A DNA stretch of 64,000 nt from Mesorhizobium sp. 131-2-1 (GTDB lineage: Bacteria > Pseudomonadota > Alphaproteobacteria > Rhizobiales > Rhizobiaceae), in NCBI RefSeq assembly GCF_016756535.1, contig NZ_AP023247.1, positions 2,046,501 to 2,110,500 on the forward strand, written 5' to 3'. This document shows positions 37,401 through 43,357 of the stretch, piece by piece. The notes under the pieces are model-generated. The model was not told the origin of the DNA, did no database searches, and saw only the letters and a list, made by a program, of their open reading frames with translations. The position numbers and the translations under genes are program-made. Within the stretch, counting starts at the first letter, position 1; every line of letters begins with the position of its first letter.

Positions 37401-38763
37401 TGAGCAGTTCGGGTGGATGAGCGGGGATCAGACGAACGCCCTCTCGGTGCTGCAACTGACGACCTATCGTGCCACCCACAAGAAGGCGATGTCGCCGGAT
37501 CAGGCCACCAGTGTCGATCTGGCCCTCAGCCATGCCAGGATGCGCGAAAACGCCCAGGCACTTGCGACCTTTGGCGGCATGTCGACCACTTCCTACGTGT
37601 TGTGGAGTTCGTTGCCGCCAACCTGGAGCGCGACTGCCGGAGCGGTGGCATTTGGCGTGCGAGGCTTCGTTTTCGGCACGCAGGCGATCTTCCCCAACGC
37701 AACCGCTAATAACAAGCCGTTCGGGCGATTCCTCAACGCGCTCGGCGGGGCCACATTCATTGCCGCGGCGCCAGGTGCCGCGACCGGGCTGATCCAGGGC
37801 AAGGATCTTGTCGTCAACAGCACCTTCACGCTCGGCAACGTCGTCTATGGCACGAAGTCGATGCTGCAGTCGTTCACCGGCAGACCGGTGATCCGAAATG
37901 TGGCCGAACATCTGGCTGGACCCGGTTATGTGCTTGGCTGCGCCGTCTATACATTGCACTCCTGGCCGGCGCCGATCGCCACGGTCGCGGGCAGCTTGTT
38001 CACGTTCGGCTGCGCGGAATTCTGGGCATCGGCGATAAGGACGGACCGGATGAATCGCCGGTCAGTGCCGCGAACCGATGCCGATATCGCAGCGGCGGAA
38101 AAGTCCGACAAAAGATGGGGTGCGTGGGATCGGTGGACTCTGGGCATCACCTTCGGCGTTGGAATGCTTCTCTTCTCGCTGGACTCCCTGCTGGCGAAGC
38201 CTTGGGAGGGCGCGCCGACATCTCCACCCGATCCGAAAAAGCCGGGTGGGGATGCGTCGTCCCAGCAGCCCGATGATCCATCGGATGTTCCAGGCGGAAC
38301 GCAAACCCGGCCCGAAGACTTCCCGCAGCTCGTGGTGTCGGCGGATGACGGGCTGAATCTGCGGACGGAGCCTGACGGCAATTCGAACGTGGTCACGGTC
38401 CTGCAGCCCGGCACGTTCGTCGAACAGACCGCGAAGCCTTCGATCGATCCGTCGGGAGAAGCCTGGATACCTGTCGAAGGTTTCGGACCGGACGGAAAAA
38501 TGCATAGCGGCTGGGTTTCCGGCGACTATGTAGAGGTTCATCCCAACGGCAGCAGCAATGCCGAGGGCCGCACGAATCCGACGCTGGAGAAGGACGGCTA
38601 TCAGTGGGTCGAGGTCAAGAGCGGCGACAGCATTCGCCTGATCGCCAGGACCCACTCAGCGGATGTAGCGGAGACGGTGGTGCTCAACATGGATCATATC
38701 CTGAGCCCGGATATGATCTTCTCGGGCGACCGCATCTATCTGCCGGTCACATCGGTCGGTTGA
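28444..38763 (+). CDS. Giant 3,439-residue multidomain protein with LysM, SH3, nuclease-like and repeat modules
   Basis: One uninterrupted reading frame. In order: polar Gln/Ala-rich head; two related segments near 142-190 and 314-362 (GGKSIDQIASARGMTREQVV and DGKSIEQIAQENGLTNEQVI); LysM at 450-501; three copies of a Trp-rich motif near 636, 1059 and 1094 (VNGRDLWVAPEVAAA); hydrophobic stretches at 1333-1375 and about 1500-1525; Pro/Gly-rich linker; an unrecognised globular region of about 550 residues from 1797; a duplicated 70-residue module (2404-2473, 2671-2740) flanking a PD-(D/E)XK-like segment (D2562, E2576, K2578); 54-residue repeats 2771-2932; several membrane helices 3040-3255; SH3-like 3296-3366; LysM 3386-3437. 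No signal peptide. It lies between the T3SS blocks, so a secreted effector or polymorphic toxin is the leading idea. Confidence 0.85.
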   Translation: MVRPITLNKPPVQPQKVNASANAAQIARLEAQAAQLREQIRLANRMGERDWAAQARQELAQLNTQLSSLQPPPAAAQAAPGVNVVNASNGTSGNGTTVTPALYMRPDLGAPTLTQVKLDGSKPEDNSAEATTARNIVNDVTGGKSIDQIASARGMTREQVVAALRSGGMTVSTTDPTSGNGDVQTTKITDAGGRTVTQYYDYQHDSYYTSIQQQPNGAATTTPVRDGLGRKETSSYNSDTGAITTRYEDDLGTGTVTERTSLPNGASVETVTPGAGPSLPVTTVTGPDGRKTILAASQDPGGASTGKIKQDLADGKSIEQIAQENGLTNEQVIAELQAAGYQVKTQQPTSDNGDVQSVEIVDPHSGDKTVYSHDYQHDARTVTTTVDGKETSHSVDGNGKTRSSVRDTKTGETTTTIVDPKAGTETKIVTDKDGRVTTTTTEKINGGKPVEYEVKPGDNLTLIARKYGVSLDDLRRTNPELFSSSRDPDVIHAGEKITIENGTRTTVEITFNGYTLTTKPDGSMTLHNDTTGSDLKIEVGTAQQALAELLLAINPQSKDPGQAKTDTVLKTILEGVLGGASPELAQEVADKQQAVKDAIKQYGGGKPATPNLDGSATSVGAFGEPPSATAPSGGKWVPLMVDGSWQWFDPKVAQAIAAENAVIARLGEAQAKPEQSGAQLDVYALDPEYKGAMTGAETTLDKVLAPYGLQWQAPEPKGTLADAQQRLTTANNMLQSASTARAEYEEGKRSLLDAIGKQATLPVLSDPSKPSVGKPGGPTSEEVNLQGKAKHAEVTQLFINAALHTARGNKATIDQMVGVTELELAEAKPGSPEHTEINGRLEGLKGLQEAAASQVTLAEAYQEFGVAQKNAADLAVKVEPIKQALIARAMQRNPHHFDWDGYTNGAGENTGKLKSQEVIEENGQLYLVNTYENDVFTDEHGNDTPVLKYALTYDLGDKKIRDDFRNDPLNKQWQALLASTKTSTSASASVCTPYGTGSQSALAAAKSKIIGVQVERLDAQLKDAKTKLVDATTARDNAITKHGGGTAEAPTGTLQPGEAPVKITVNGRDLWVAPEVAAAYEKEGAGAIGASGKSVRIEMDGQWLWVHPEVAAAEIDRGLAETEKSQLETWEKDVRPAMVAARDWYGFYASNPKLLTYGNEEHEARLKDTYFKEHKDQALASYQVQFKQLYDNGFTGEYKQYRPGELSGAVARALGLDASSEGVTKVTEEITDRAGENAEVKVVPIFSLDGGMESSTALFAIKNDGKEIGYVDSSGKYYGSFDEFQHENRIFSQSGKLILAKGGDMKLGADGFSLDEVEIADARKVDFWDKATDIGLGIVAGTATIVSFIPGGQWAIPIAITSGAALGGKTLYKEGEHLLQGGDFDGQSAWNIATGVTAFLPVGAGALRTFGLARAGLSTSEAFAGGFGMARMSDASWGIGKLRVNVTQSSYAEQAASYLQSGSKLTTAAWGLDAGGVVTGIPVLARSAEDLARHGGEMSFAELANAIMGIGTGAVGTGLGGRSLLYNMPGAAGPRSGDATPASGFPPPGGPDSGPRPRAVYEMGQDGVYRPTGEQVMPDPNEIVIDGEVISEASGQQEPGFSAREGAGNPVGQRALPAGESEGQNQPPPTGDKNDPSGNSQPSRPIVLHGPFDGAGGGDPTMLPGRDPDGLAVRSPSNHTDGDPIIVSSKPSVTDAPVHLVWDSNTRSFTGTPERDTSGYVYTSGKDPKAPSAYLDGLTAEQLVTRYEQEKSYYSSRELAERYGPAGIPETPRRTVDESAAPGANPPAGVMPAKQKNWGDFRISALGRVRFNSDPLNLAVHSIPGVPEAFQLGSPTWRSYMVGFGTRTDYRALWQSFADSVKYRSLEPARYTLGKELGISIRPNEHRNITLAQLGLKVQRQTAFQFKGQDLLDAARQGLFGDASDSVFTVMPRSARVEGPTGNKGWAVELTFALALRSKRAILKDGESDFLRQPADGKTEFSEFDGDVPYRKVYLEDKYYLTSLLSIEKRYEVAMNATLPKGTIVNSEFVDANRGVLDRLRLRAQFVVKDKHTAEALADNPDMSTIRELVASGEIDAQKSILFIPGSGSGMRQSAVPGLALGETIVDLTGKSRRVWDAGASRLEVIVNEAFHKFLPSPDRILLRKLPAPYNHYVRSGGPIYVNLFGKREAVAATLDVTLAVRSPALKLHVPSVPFLQLPLAFTGEIRFFYRTNLPEVAPIVAKADFVRRGFTFDDKLPVEIAVPRWLHELDQRADRGGGFAFPRGGRASFAKWLDELETTATPSQKADIEAFRQSTLLSLEDEAFIPPGAMSAVRDFLETQAKPIEMPPPEFTYLAPSDQQQPLARWYQVHGVAPSPSTRPLWFRRPTPPPGQDAAAGVANAASAGKPASAETGAATEAGARRTLQLQDESGNVIVAEILGTGPSSPEQVYVPPADGPKARGDEPELMHKSHILFRDPETGEAYVLPWVRGASEDHVPGSQGRPEGEAEPSQATPARKAIEAAPPTTYSLQQVRNMRQPEKWKAGETYTRELNGSLGEAHFPVAANPTGPHPVFGEGGRYVDSPVFKSQDVIEAIEVKTYHRWTTINGVAQMREVPLTPKLQEQINKDVALRDENPAYQPRWVFLDAPPSAELQRALDDAGIVGNIFGHSKPATATPQSQPASNQVAAGRTIRLQDRNGEVIVAAMLGTEPRSPEQVYVPPSDGPRAPADAPEVQDKTHILVYDPNTGEAVVLPWIRGASGGHALTRDGVRATPLDQVPDLAMGDFQPNQIPWLKREQVAELTKQQFRDMDRAGLLPYLTKGQLRGIPKAKIGYVNIAGLEAKQIAWLTEGHVRNMTDQQFRDLGKAGLTPHLTKPQVRATKGEMVEFVDMSTLEARQVPWFKPGQVAKFTSQQFKDLGEAGLLKNLTEAQIRAIPESMIDSVDVAKLDPGQLPWLTEKQIPVLTRDQWGAFTIHHIEALTKPQIEAATSKQFEEMSPGQFRKFTPEQFGWMSGDQTNALSVLQLTTYRATHKKAMSPDQATSVDLALSHARMRENAQALATFGGMSTTSYVLWSSLPPTWSATAGAVAFGVRGFVFGTQAIFPNATANNKPFGRFLNALGGATFIAAAPGAATGLIQGKDLVVNSTFTLGNVVYGTKSMLQSFTGRPVIRNVAEHLAGPGYVLGCAVYTLHSWPAPIATVAGSLFTFGCAEFWASAIRTDRMNRRSVPRTDADIAAAEKSDKRWGAWDRWTLGITFGVGMLLFSLDSLLAKPWEGAPTSPPDPKKPGGDASSQQPDDPSDVPGGTQTRPEDFPQLVVSADDGLNLRTEPDGNSNVVTVLQPGTFVEQTAKPSIDPSGEAWIPVEGFGPDGKMHSGWVSGDYVEVHPNGSSNAEGRTNPTLEKDGYQWVEVKSGDSIRLIARTHSADVAETVVLNMDHILSPDMIFSGDRIYLPVTSVG
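35653..36663 (+). repeat. Duplicated 70-residue module flanking a nuclease-like domain
   Basis: Within the giant gene, codons at 35653-35862 and 36454-36663 encode two ungapped 70-residue copies sharing 47 identical residues, including SPEQVYVPP and VLPW followed by RGAS. The region between them (35962-36400) holds the PD-(D/E)XK-like segment. Both copies fit a small beta-rich unit. Confidence 0.85.
36754..37239 (+). repeat. Three tandem 162-bp (54-residue) repeats plus a degenerate fourth
   Basis: Copies at 36754-36915, 36916-37077 and 37078-37239 encode units that start with PW or AW, contain QQF followed by RDM, RDL or KDL, then AGL and LT, and end in Q. A degenerate fourth unit continues to about 37425. 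The spacing is exact at protein level while the DNA has diverged, so the repeat is maintained by selection on the protein. Confidence 0.85.
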
Positions 38764-38775
38764 GAAACGGCCGGC

Positions 38776-39708
38776 CTAGCCTCCGGCGGCGTCCTCGGCC
38801 TTGCCGGTCCTCGCGGCATAGGCGTGTGCCACGCAGGCGGCCAGCTTTGCCGCCCGCTCGGCTATCGGATTGGAGGGTTCGGAAGAGTAGGAGGCGGTAA
38901 ACTGCAAGTCGGACGGATGCCATTCGCAGTCGACGATGCGCAACTTGCCGCTAGCGGTGTAATCCTGGACGACTTCCTCGGGGAGGGAGGCTATGCCGAT
39001 ACCGTTGAGTGTCATCTTGATGGAAGCGGCCAGCGAATTGGCCGGAAAGATACGCGGCGTCTCTTCCAGTTCGCCGGTCAGCTTGCGGTAGAGTTCGCTG
39101 TACGGTCTGGTGGTGCGCGCATAGCTGATGATCGGAAATTGCATCAGATCAGCCAGGGTCAGCTTGCGTCGGTTCGGCAGTTTCAATTGCGGCGAGCAGA
39201 CCCAGACGAGCGGAAAGGATGGCAGTTCCATATTCTCGATGCTGTATTCCAGAATAGGCCCCATCAGCACCGCAAGATCGAGCCGGTGGGACATGAGTTC
39301 GTTGCGCAGGGTGGTCGTCGCATCAACGACGATATCCGCATCGACAAGCGGGTAGTTTGCCTGCAATTCCTTCAGGAAATCCGGAAGCCATGTGTGCACG
39401 ATGGTTTCGGCAACCCCGAGCCTCAGCACCCCTGCCGTCTCTGAAAGAGAGCTGGCCGCCAGTTGCAGCCGTTCTGCAACGCGCAGGACCCGCTGCGCGG
39501 GTGGCAGCAGCCGCTGTCCCTCGGCGGTCAGCCTGACGGTGCTGCTTTGCCGCTCGAACAGCTTGGCGCCCAGCGCTTCCTCCAGCCCGGCGATTCGGGT
39601 GGATACCGCCGGCTGCGTTGTGTTGAGGCGCTCCGCCGCCTTTCGAAAGCTTCCGAAAGTCGCCACTAGGAGAAAGGTTTCGAGCTGCTTGATGTTGAAA
39701 GGGATCAC
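38776..39708 (-). CDS. LysR-family transcriptional regulator
   Basis: 310 residues. The N-terminal winged helix is classical (NIKQLETFLLVATFGSFRKA, then LNTTQPAVSTRIAGLEEALG and LFER). The remaining 220 residues form a periplasmic-binding-protein-like effector domain. It starts 3 bp after the L,D-transpeptidase stop and is read with it, so both would be transcribed from the promoter region containing copy B of the shared element. It is convergent with the giant gene, ends 12 bp apart. Target and ligand are unknown; control of the neighbouring T3SS genes is plausible. Confidence 0.92.
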   Translation of the reverse strand: MIPFNIKQLETFLLVATFGSFRKAAERLNTTQPAVSTRIAGLEEALGAKLFERQSSTVRLTAEGQRLLPPAQRVLRVAERLQLAASSLSETAGVLRLGVAETIVHTWLPDFLKELQANYPLVDADIVVDATTTLRNELMSHRLDLAVLMGPILEYSIENMELPSFPLVWVCSPQLKLPNRRKLTLADLMQFPIISYARTTRPYSELYRKLTGELEETPRIFPANSLAASIKMTLNGIGIASLPEEVVQDYTASGKLRIVDCEWHPSDLQFTASYSSEPSNPIAERAAKLAACVAHAYAARTGKAEDAAGG

Positions 39709-39711
39709 GAG

Positions 39712-40401
39712 TCAGTGCCGGACAATAATCTGGGCGCCGATCTTTACCCGGTCATATAGGTCGATAACGTCTTCATTGGTCATGCGGATGCATCCGGAGG
39801 AGTTGGCGTGTCCGACGGTCCATGGCTGGTTGGTGCCGTGGACGCGATAAAGCGTGTTGCCGATATGAGTGCGCGCGCGCCCAAGGGGTTGTTCGGCCCT
39901 CCCTCGACCCGCGAAGGCAGGAAGCGGCCTTTCGATGCTTCCCTGGATCGCATTTCTGCCGGCGGCCGCCAATCCGGCCAGTCCTTCTTGCTCGAAATGG
40001 AATCGCGACCGGACCACTCCAGCCCCTCCTTGCCAACGCCCACCGCGTATCGCAGTGCCTTGCCGTCCCCCAAGCATGTAGTAAAGGCGCCGCTCCGTGG
40101 TGTTGATCACGATCGAACCCTTTGGCTGAGCCTCGCTGAAATTCACGACCTGCCTGGGGATCACGGACCAAGCCGGCAGGGTTCCTTCGTCCGACGTCTG
40201 GTCGGGAGCCGAAGGGGAGACCAGCACATTTCTCGCCTGATCGTAAGTCCAACTTCTAGGGTCATAGCCGTCGTTCGATTGGGCCTGTGCCGACACTATG
40301 GCCGCAACCAATGCCGCAGCGGTCAAGCCCGCAGGCAGGATCTTGTTTGCCGCCACCGAGACCGATCCCTTTCTGCATCCTGGCGTTGAACCGGTGATCA
40401 T
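39712..40401 (-). CDS. L,D-transpeptidase (YkuD fold) with two compensating frameshifts
   Basis: 229 residues. The N-terminus has an export signal (LPAGLTAAALVAAIVSAQAQ) and the C-terminus the YkuD active site (YRVHGTNQPWTVGHANSSGC, then IRM) with catalytic Cys, His and Arg. These enzymes cross-link peptidoglycan or attach proteins to it. Between about 40070 and 39867 the family sequence is found in another frame of the same strand (GDGKALRYAVGVGKEGLEW to GGPNNPLGARAL). An extra G in the C5 run at 40067-40071 (plus strand) and one missing base near 39868 account for it. As written, about 67 central residues are unrelated to the family while both ends are intact. It is upstream of lysR. Confidence 0.8.
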   Translation of the reverse strand: MITGSTPGCRKGSVSVAANKILPAGLTAAALVAAIVSAQAQSNDGYDPRSWTYDQARNVLVSPSAPDQTSDEGTLPAWSVIPRQVVNFSEAQPKGSIVINTTERRLYYMLGGRQGTAIRGGRWQGGAGVVRSRFHFEQEGLAGLAAAGRNAIQGSIERPLPAFAGRGRAEQPLGRARTHIGNTLYRVHGTNQPWTVGHANSSGCIRMTNEDVIDLYDRVKIGAQIIVRH

Positions 40402-40452
40402 GGACCAGTCTCAGCTGATTCCAGCGCGCACAATATCGCTTTGCTCACTGTT

Positions 40453-40505
40453 CGCAACATTTGGCACCGAATACACAGATACAATCCAATTGGACTTCCA
40501 ATTTC
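40453..40505 (-). promoter_or_regulatory. Composite regulatory element, copy B (upstream of the L,D-transpeptidase and lysR)
   Basis: Read on the minus strand from 40505, block 1 is GAAATTG, G, AAGTCCA, A, TTGGA. After 12 variable bases block 2 is ATTCGGTGCC then AAATGTTGCG. It matches copy A at 39 of 53 positions with no gaps. TTGCGA at the end of block 2 could be a -35 box with TATTGT 16 bases further as -10. The transpeptidase ATG (40401) lies about 51 bases downstream of block 2. The element also sits just upstream of nolW on the other strand, so it could act on both. Confidence 0.6.
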
Positions 40506-40527
40506 ACGGTGCGCACGATAGAGTGAA

Positions 40528-41244
40528 TTGGCGGGTAAACCATGGGACAAGCGATGCGTGCCGTCGCTCGTGCGTCCCTTTGCGATAGGACTGACGTTGA
40601 CGGGACGCGGTATCTGCCACGCGGATCGGTTGTCGGGAGCAAGGGCTGCCTTTGCCGCCTGCAGCCTTGCGATGGTCCTGGCGTTCGGCCTTGCCGTGCG
40701 GCCGGCCTGCGCTTCCGAACCACGCTGGCCTCCCGGCCCCTACAAATACATCACCGTCGACCAGTCGGTGACAGACGCGCTGGTCGAGCTTGGCCGCAAC
40801 ATGCGGGTGCCCATGCGTGTCAGCAAGCTTGTAAAGGGGCGCCTCAGCGCCGGCATGCCGGTGGGAACGGCCCGCGAGTTTCTGGAAGAGATTTGCAATC
40901 GATATGGGTTGGTTTGGTATTTCGACGGCATTGTCATGAACGTGGCAACCGAAGCCGAAATCCAGACGGAAATGATCCCGCTTGATGCAAACACGGCTGC
41001 CGGCGCCGAAGATCGGCTTTCGCGGCTGGGCGTCATCGATCCGAGGTTTCCGATCAAGGTTTCCAAGCAAGACGATGTCGTCTCGGTATCGGGGCCGCCC
41101 TCCTACATCGAACTGGTCAGGAAAACGCTCGGGGTTCCCGCGGCAACGGGCACGAAGCCGGAGCCGGGCAAGGTTGTTTCGGTCCGCGTTTTCCGCGGAA
41201 GGCAGGTGGAGGCGTATGACGTCCCCTCCACCAAGAAGAACTAG
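40528..41244 (+). CDS. nolW: Secretin N-terminal subunit RhcC1/NolW
   Basis: Up to 238 residues from TTG 40528; GTG 40558 or 40570 are other candidates, all giving a signal sequence (AACSLAMVLAFGLAVRPACA). The mature part has the N0 (STN) domain (YKYITVDQSVTDALVELGRN, then LVWYFDGIVMNVATEAE) and an N1-like domain (VSGPPSYIELVRKTLG), and then stops. Rhizobial T3SS split the secretin into this short piece and a separate pore protein, RhcC2. No pore-domain gene is present in the window. It is the first gene of the plus-strand T3SS operon. Confidence 0.85.
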   Translation: MAGKPWDKRCVPSLVRPFAIGLTLTGRGICHADRLSGARAAFAACSLAMVLAFGLAVRPACASEPRWPPGPYKYITVDQSVTDALVELGRNMRVPMRVSKLVKGRLSAGMPVGTAREFLEEICNRYGLVWYFDGIVMNVATEAEIQTEMIPLDANTAAGAEDRLSRLGVIDPRFPIKVSKQDDVVSVSGPPSYIELVRKTLGVPAATGTKPEPGKVVSVRVFRGRQVEAYDVPSTKKN

Positions 41245-41262
41245 GGAACGGGAGGCAGGTTC

Positions 41263-41889
41263 ATGCAGATCGCACCGATTGGAGCCCTGGAGGCTACGCT
41301 TGCAAACTTGACCACCAGCATAAGCTCGCAACAGCAGATGACCGCCGGTGCCGCAGCGCAGCCTGGCAACCGAATGCTCGGCGCCAAGCAGGAAAAGCAC
41401 GACGCCGCGAAGGTCAACACGCCTGAGCGCAGCGATGGCGCCACACGCGCAGGCCAGCAAGTGGCGCAGGCATCATCCAACGCCAATCCAGCAATGGCCG
41501 GACAATTCTCCAATTCGGAAAGGACCGAGCCGATCGTCGAACACAAGCTCTTCGACTATCTGGCCGAGGTCGAGAAGGCTGGGGGCGGGGTGTTCACGGA
41601 TCCGTCGGCTCTTTTCGGTTCTGCCGTTCATTCGCTCGAAGGAACCATGCAGCAGGTCCAGAAAGCCCTCGGCCAGGCGAACGCCCCCGTGAATGCTGAA
41701 ACGGCCGCCACGCAGAATGCCGCCGACAAGACGTCAGGCAAAGATGGCGAAGACGCCCCGGCAAAGAACGCCGAGCAACTTCTCGAACGGTCGATTTCGG
41801 TGATGTGGGCGGCAGCCAATCTCGAAGTTGTGACGAGCAGCGTGACGGCCGTCACGTCGTCCACCAGCACGCTGATCAAGCAACAGTAG
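41263..41889 (+). CDS. nolB: NolB-like T3SS protein (inner-rod SctI candidate)
   Basis: 208 residues. Most of the chain is polar, Ala/Gln/Asn-rich and probably disordered. The last 35 residues form the conserved part (LLERSISVMWAAANLEVVTS, then SVTAVTSSTSTLIKQQ), resembling the C-terminal helix of inner-rod proteins and of rhizobial NolB. Its position between nolW and nolT is exactly that of nolB. It lies 18 bp after nolW. Confidence 0.72.
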   Translation: MQIAPIGALEATLANLTTSISSQQQMTAGAAAQPGNRMLGAKQEKHDAAKVNTPERSDGATRAGQQVAQASSNANPAMAGQFSNSERTEPIVEHKLFDYLAEVEKAGGGVFTDPSALFGSAVHSLEGTMQQVQKALGQANAPVNAETAATQNAADKTSGKDGEDAPAKNAEQLLERSISVMWAAANLEVVTSSVTAVTSSTSTLIKQQ

Positions 41890-41899
41890 GCGCCGCGGA

Positions 41900-42739
41900 G
41901 TGTTCGTGCCCAGATTAGCCTCGCCGCGGCGGTCAACGCGATTGAGCCGATGCGGCGCCCGGTGCCGCGTCGCGCTCGTTGTCATGGGTATGCTTGTGCT
42001 CCAGGCCTGCTCGGTGGAGCTATATTCCAACCTCAACCAGCAGCAGGCCAACGAGATCGTGGCCACGCTGATGCGTCGCGGGATTCCGGCCCAGCGCGAA
42101 GCTGGAAAGGACGGCAAGATGACGGTTTCCGTGCAGAAGGGCCGTTTTGCCGAAGCCATGGCGATCCTCGACGAAAGCGGCTTGCCCAAGCAGGAATTCC
42201 AGACGCTCGGCGAGGTGTTCAAGAGAGATGGGCTTGTGTCCTCGCCAGTGGAGGAGCGGGCGACGATGATCTATGGGTTGAGCCAGGAGCTTTCGCAGAC
42301 GATCTCGGACATCGACGGCGTGCTTTCCGCGCGCGTTCATCTCGTCCTGCCCGAAAACGATCCGCTGAGACAGCAACTGGTGCCGTCGTCCGCCTCCGTC
42401 TTCATCCGGCATCGCGCATCCGTTCCGATGAATGAGCTGATCCCGCAGGTGAAGATGCTGGTGTCCAAGGGTATCGCCGGACTGACCTACGATAACGTTT
42501 CAGTGACCCTCATTCCGGTCGCCGCGACGGCCCCCGAGCAGGAAACCGGCGAGGCAGGTTTCACGACCTTCCTCGGCCTCTGGCTGCATCCGGATAGCGT
42601 CGCCGCCGCGATGTGGCTGTTCTACGGCATGGCGGCGGCCATCCTCGCGCTGGCTGCCCGGCTGGCCTATGTCCAGTGGTATCGACGGCCCGATGTCTAT
42701 GCGCTCGACGCTTCGGCAATGCCGGTGAAGAAGACATGA
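41900..42739 (+). CDS. sctJ: T3SS inner-membrane ring lipoprotein SctJ (NolT)
   Basis: 279 residues from GTG 41900. A lipoprotein signal ends in the lipobox LQAC before SVELYSNLNQQQANEIVATL, so the Cys is lipidated and the protein faces the periplasm. Two ring-building domains follow, with the family block FKRDGLVSSPVEERATMIYG and SARVHLVLPE. A C-terminal transmembrane helix (LFYGMAAAILALAARLAYV) anchors it. The stop overlaps the next start by ATGA. Confidence 0.95.
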   Translation: MFVPRLASPRRSTRLSRCGARCRVALVVMGMLVLQACSVELYSNLNQQQANEIVATLMRRGIPAQREAGKDGKMTVSVQKGRFAEAMAILDESGLPKQEFQTLGEVFKRDGLVSSPVEERATMIYGLSQELSQTISDIDGVLSARVHLVLPENDPLRQQLVPSSASVFIRHRASVPMNELIPQVKMLVSKGIAGLTYDNVSVTLIPVAATAPEQETGEAGFTTFLGLWLHPDSVAAAMWLFYGMAAAILALAARLAYVQWYRRPDVYALDASAMPVKKT

Positions 42740-43353
42740 CCCAGACCGGCTCGGAGCAGGCTGTCAGCCCGGAATGGCAGGCGTTCATCTCCAACCCCGC
42801 ATCCTATGCGGATGCGGCCCGGTTGGCGGAATGCTTTGACGGCACGATCAGCGAGGCCGCCTGCGAGCGCATGCTGCACTCGGCGCGCCTGCATCAGCGA
42901 TTGTCAAAGGTTCTGCTGGAGCGTTACCGGCTCTCTTGCGCGGTCGATGAGCCGGCCGACGAGGTGGATCGAGCGATCGCCTTGGCGTCGAGCGAGGCGT
43001 TGGAGGAACTCGCGCTTCGTTCGGGCGCGATCTACTGGGCCGGAAACCTGGCCGCTGTCATTGACGGACGCGAGGCCGATGCGTTGCAGGCAGCACTTGG
43101 CGCCGATCTCTGCACGTTCGCGGTCGCCAACCGCGATCTGGCCGGTCCAATGCAACCATTGGAGCCCATGGATGACATGCGTTCGCGTGTCTATGCCGAC
43201 GGCCTGGCTTGTCTTGGCGCGTGGTGCAAGGCGATGCCTGGCGAGATGAGCATACGGGTTCGCCTCAAGCTGATGCCGCACGAGCTTGTCGACCAGACGG
43301 CTGAGCCGTTTGCCGAAGCCGGTCCGGCGATTGTCCGGCGAGCGATGGGCTAG
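42736..43353 (+). CDS. sctK: T3SS sorting-platform protein SctK (NolU)
   Basis: 205 residues from ATG 42736 in an ATGA overlap with sctJ. The sequence is acidic and helical with no membrane segment. SctK proteins are poorly conserved, so the call rests on gene position between sctJ and sctL, the size, and the NolU-like N-terminus (PEWQAFISNPASYADAARLA). It would connect the inner ring to the cytoplasmic SctQ-SctL pods. Confidence 0.75.
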   Translation: MTQTGSEQAVSPEWQAFISNPASYADAARLAECFDGTISEAACERMLHSARLHQRLSKVLLERYRLSCAVDEPADEVDRAIALASSEALEELALRSGAIYWAGNLAAVIDGREADALQAALGADLCTFAVANRDLAGPMQPLEPMDDMRSRVYADGLACLGAWCKAMPGEMSIRVRLKLMPHELVDQTAEPFAEAGPAIVRRAMG

Positions 43354-43357
43354 CGCG

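Noticed and set aside
39780..40073. Separate small gene inside the L,D-transpeptidase gene
   Set aside because: Its residues are exactly the missing middle of the YkuD domain, so it is better explained as a frameshifted segment than as a separate gene.
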